Source: Dorea formicigenerans (lineage in GTDB: Bacteria; Bacillota; Clostridia; Lachnospirales; Lachnospiraceae). From it: DNA of 64,000 nucleotides. The notes under the pieces were generated by a model. The model had not been told where the DNA came from and searched no databases. It saw only the letters and a program-made list of their open reading frames with translations. The position numbers and the translations under genes are program-made. Numbering within the stretch: position 1 is the first letter of the stretch; each line of letters opens with the position of its first letter. Of the stretch, positions 62,928-64,000 are shown piece after piece. The DNA lies in contig NZ_CP102279.1 in assembly GCF_025150245.1 (NCBI RefSeq), positions 1,361,423 through 1,425,422 on the forward strand, given 5' to 3'.

Positions 62928-64000
62928 TGAGAGGACTTAGAAAATATCTGACACCATTTGCACCGGATCAGTCTGGTGCGGTGTCCGTGTTATATGAACT
63001 TGGGGGACTGATCGCAATCTGTGACGCCGGCGGCTGTACAGGAAATGTATGTGGTTTTGATGAGCCGCGCTGGTTTGAACAAAAAAGTGCCTTGTTCAGT
63101 GCGGGACTGCGTGATATGGACGCAATTCTCGGACGAGATGACCGTCTGGTGGAGAAGCTGGTGGATGCAGCTTCAAAGCTCGATGTAAAGTTTGTAGCAA
63201 TCATCGGGACACCGGTTCCGGCAGTAATCGGAACGGATTACAAGGCACTTGGAAGAATGTGCGAGAAAAAATTAAATATGCCTGTTATCACCATTGATAC
63301 AGATGGTATGGAATTATATGATGTGGGCGAAGAAAAAGCATGGCTGGAGCTTTTCCGGACATTTGCAGAAAAGGAAATGATTGATAAGGCAAGTGAAAGA
63401 ATTAAGCCGAATCTGGATATTGAGAAAAAACAGGGAAAGATCGGGGTTCTTGGATTAACGCCGCAGGACATAAGTGACCTTCAGGCACCAAAGAAGATTC
63501 GAGAATATTACCAGGAAAAAGAAGGAAAAGAAGCAATCTGCTACTGCATGGGAGAAAATGTCTGCCGGAGCACGGATGGTCTTGATAATCATCGAACAGC
63601 AGGAGAGGTTGAAAAAAATATTGTAGCTTCCCCGGCGGCTCTGGCAGCTGCGAAATATCTGGAAAAAACATTTGGCACACCTTATGAGGTCACTTACCCA
63701 ATTGTAGAAGAGCTGGTTCCGGATATGGATTATCGGAGAAAGAAAATCCTAATCGTGCATCAGCAGGTTATTGGAAATGCAATGCGTGCAGAAATCAGAC
63801 GAAGATGCCAGAAAGTAAATGGTGATCCAGCTGTTGATAACAATGCAGTTATTACGGTAGCAAGCTGGTTCATGATGAAGCAGGAACTCTCCGAAGAAGG
63901 TGACATTTCACTTCGAGAAGAAGATGATTATATGGAGCTTATCAAGAAAGAGGATTACGACATTGTTTTTGCAGATCCGATGATGAAACGCATGACTGAA
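62927..64000 (+). CDS. Nitrogenase component 1-like protein (subunit B), cut by window end
   Basis: An open frame of 358 codons with no stop in the window. GTG at 62927 overlaps the previous stop (TAGTGA) behind CTGGAGGT. The N-terminus holds three close Cys (CDAGGCTGNVCGFDEPRW, Cys32/37/42); SALFSAGLRDMDAILG matches the NifK-like region. Where NifK has C-P-x2-L-I-G-D-D, it reads GTPVPAVIGTDY with no Cys. Partner of subunit A by position and overlap. Confidence 0.85.
   Translation, partial: MRGLRKYLTPFAPDQSGAVSVLYELGGLIAICDAGGCTGNVCGFDEPRWFEQKSALFSAGLRDMDAILGRDDRLVEKLVDAASKLDVKFVAIIGTPVPAVIGTDYKALGRMCEKKLNMPVITIDTDGMELYDVGEEKAWLELFRTFAEKEMIDKASERIKPNLDIEKKQGKIGVLGLTPQDISDLQAPKKIREYYQEKEGKEAICYCMGENVCRSTDGLDNHRTAGEVEKNIVASPAALAAAKYLEKTFGTPYEVTYPIVEELVPDMDYRRKKILIVHQQVIGNAMRAEIRRRCQKVNGDPAVDNNAVITVASWFMMKQELSEEGDISLREEDDYMELIKKEDYDIVFADPMMKRMTE

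Overview
The window reads as chromosome of a spore-forming, low-to-mid GC Firmicute, most likely a gut Lachnospiraceae (Dorea/Coprococcus/Mediterraneibacter-like). Reasons: a SpoVAF/GerA-type germination protein, T-box leaders in front of amino-acid genes, YlxM-Ffh-S16-KhpA-RimM-TrmD-L19 gene order, DUF1540, DegV and YkpA-type ABC-F proteins, dense AGGAGG ribosome binding sites and TTGACA/TATAAT promoters. This is inferred from gene content; no database was searched.

Layout. 1-9.6 kb: tRNA-Thr(GGT), MATE exporter with a Nudix hydrolase, glutaminyl-tRNA synthetase with a MocR regulator, a small acidic membrane-anchored protein, cardiolipin synthase, PurA. 9.6-17.6 kb: small membrane and SEC-C proteins, then a T-box leader (probably threonine) followed by an aldo/keto reductase, a thioesterase and thrS; DUF1540, AI-2E-type transporter, MetA. 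17.6-20.8 kb is a small accessory island: toxin-antitoxin pair, a second metA 3' end, decayed Uma2 and antitoxin genes, and an AAA ATPase. 20.8-25.6 kb is a phosphate operon with Pho-box-like repeats: a PstS-like lipoprotein whose halves appear swapped, a Na/Pi cotransporter with PhoU domain, and polyphosphate kinase. 25.6-29 kb: tryptophan T-box and TrpXYZ ABC transporter. 29-44.6 kb: dUTPase, germination protein, DegV, infC-rpmI-rplT with attenuator leader, LuxS, phosphatase, patatin, ABC-F, a TruA paralogue with an altered catalytic residue, hypothetical proteins, Uma2 protein, Cys/Gly-rich protein, DnaJ-like protein, intracellular subtilase. 44.6-54.2 kb: the long SRP/ribosome-maturation/secretion cluster (ylxM to pgeF, with two signal peptidases around rbgA) and MscS. 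54.2-64 kb: tRNA-Thr(CGT), LytS-type two-component system, TPP-riboswitch-controlled thiC, a third signal peptidase, a nucleobase permease, and a nitrogenase-like operon that runs off the end.

Two themes stand out. First, eight copies of a modular palindromic repeat (two subfamilies) lie in intergenic regions, several directly behind terminators, including both T-box terminators. Second, the right end carries a NifH-like protein and two divergent nitrogenase-component-1-like proteins behind a ~250 nt structured leader ending in an intrinsic terminator. That is an unassigned nitrogenase-like enzyme with a possible unknown riboswitch, and it is the best candidate for an undescribed system here.
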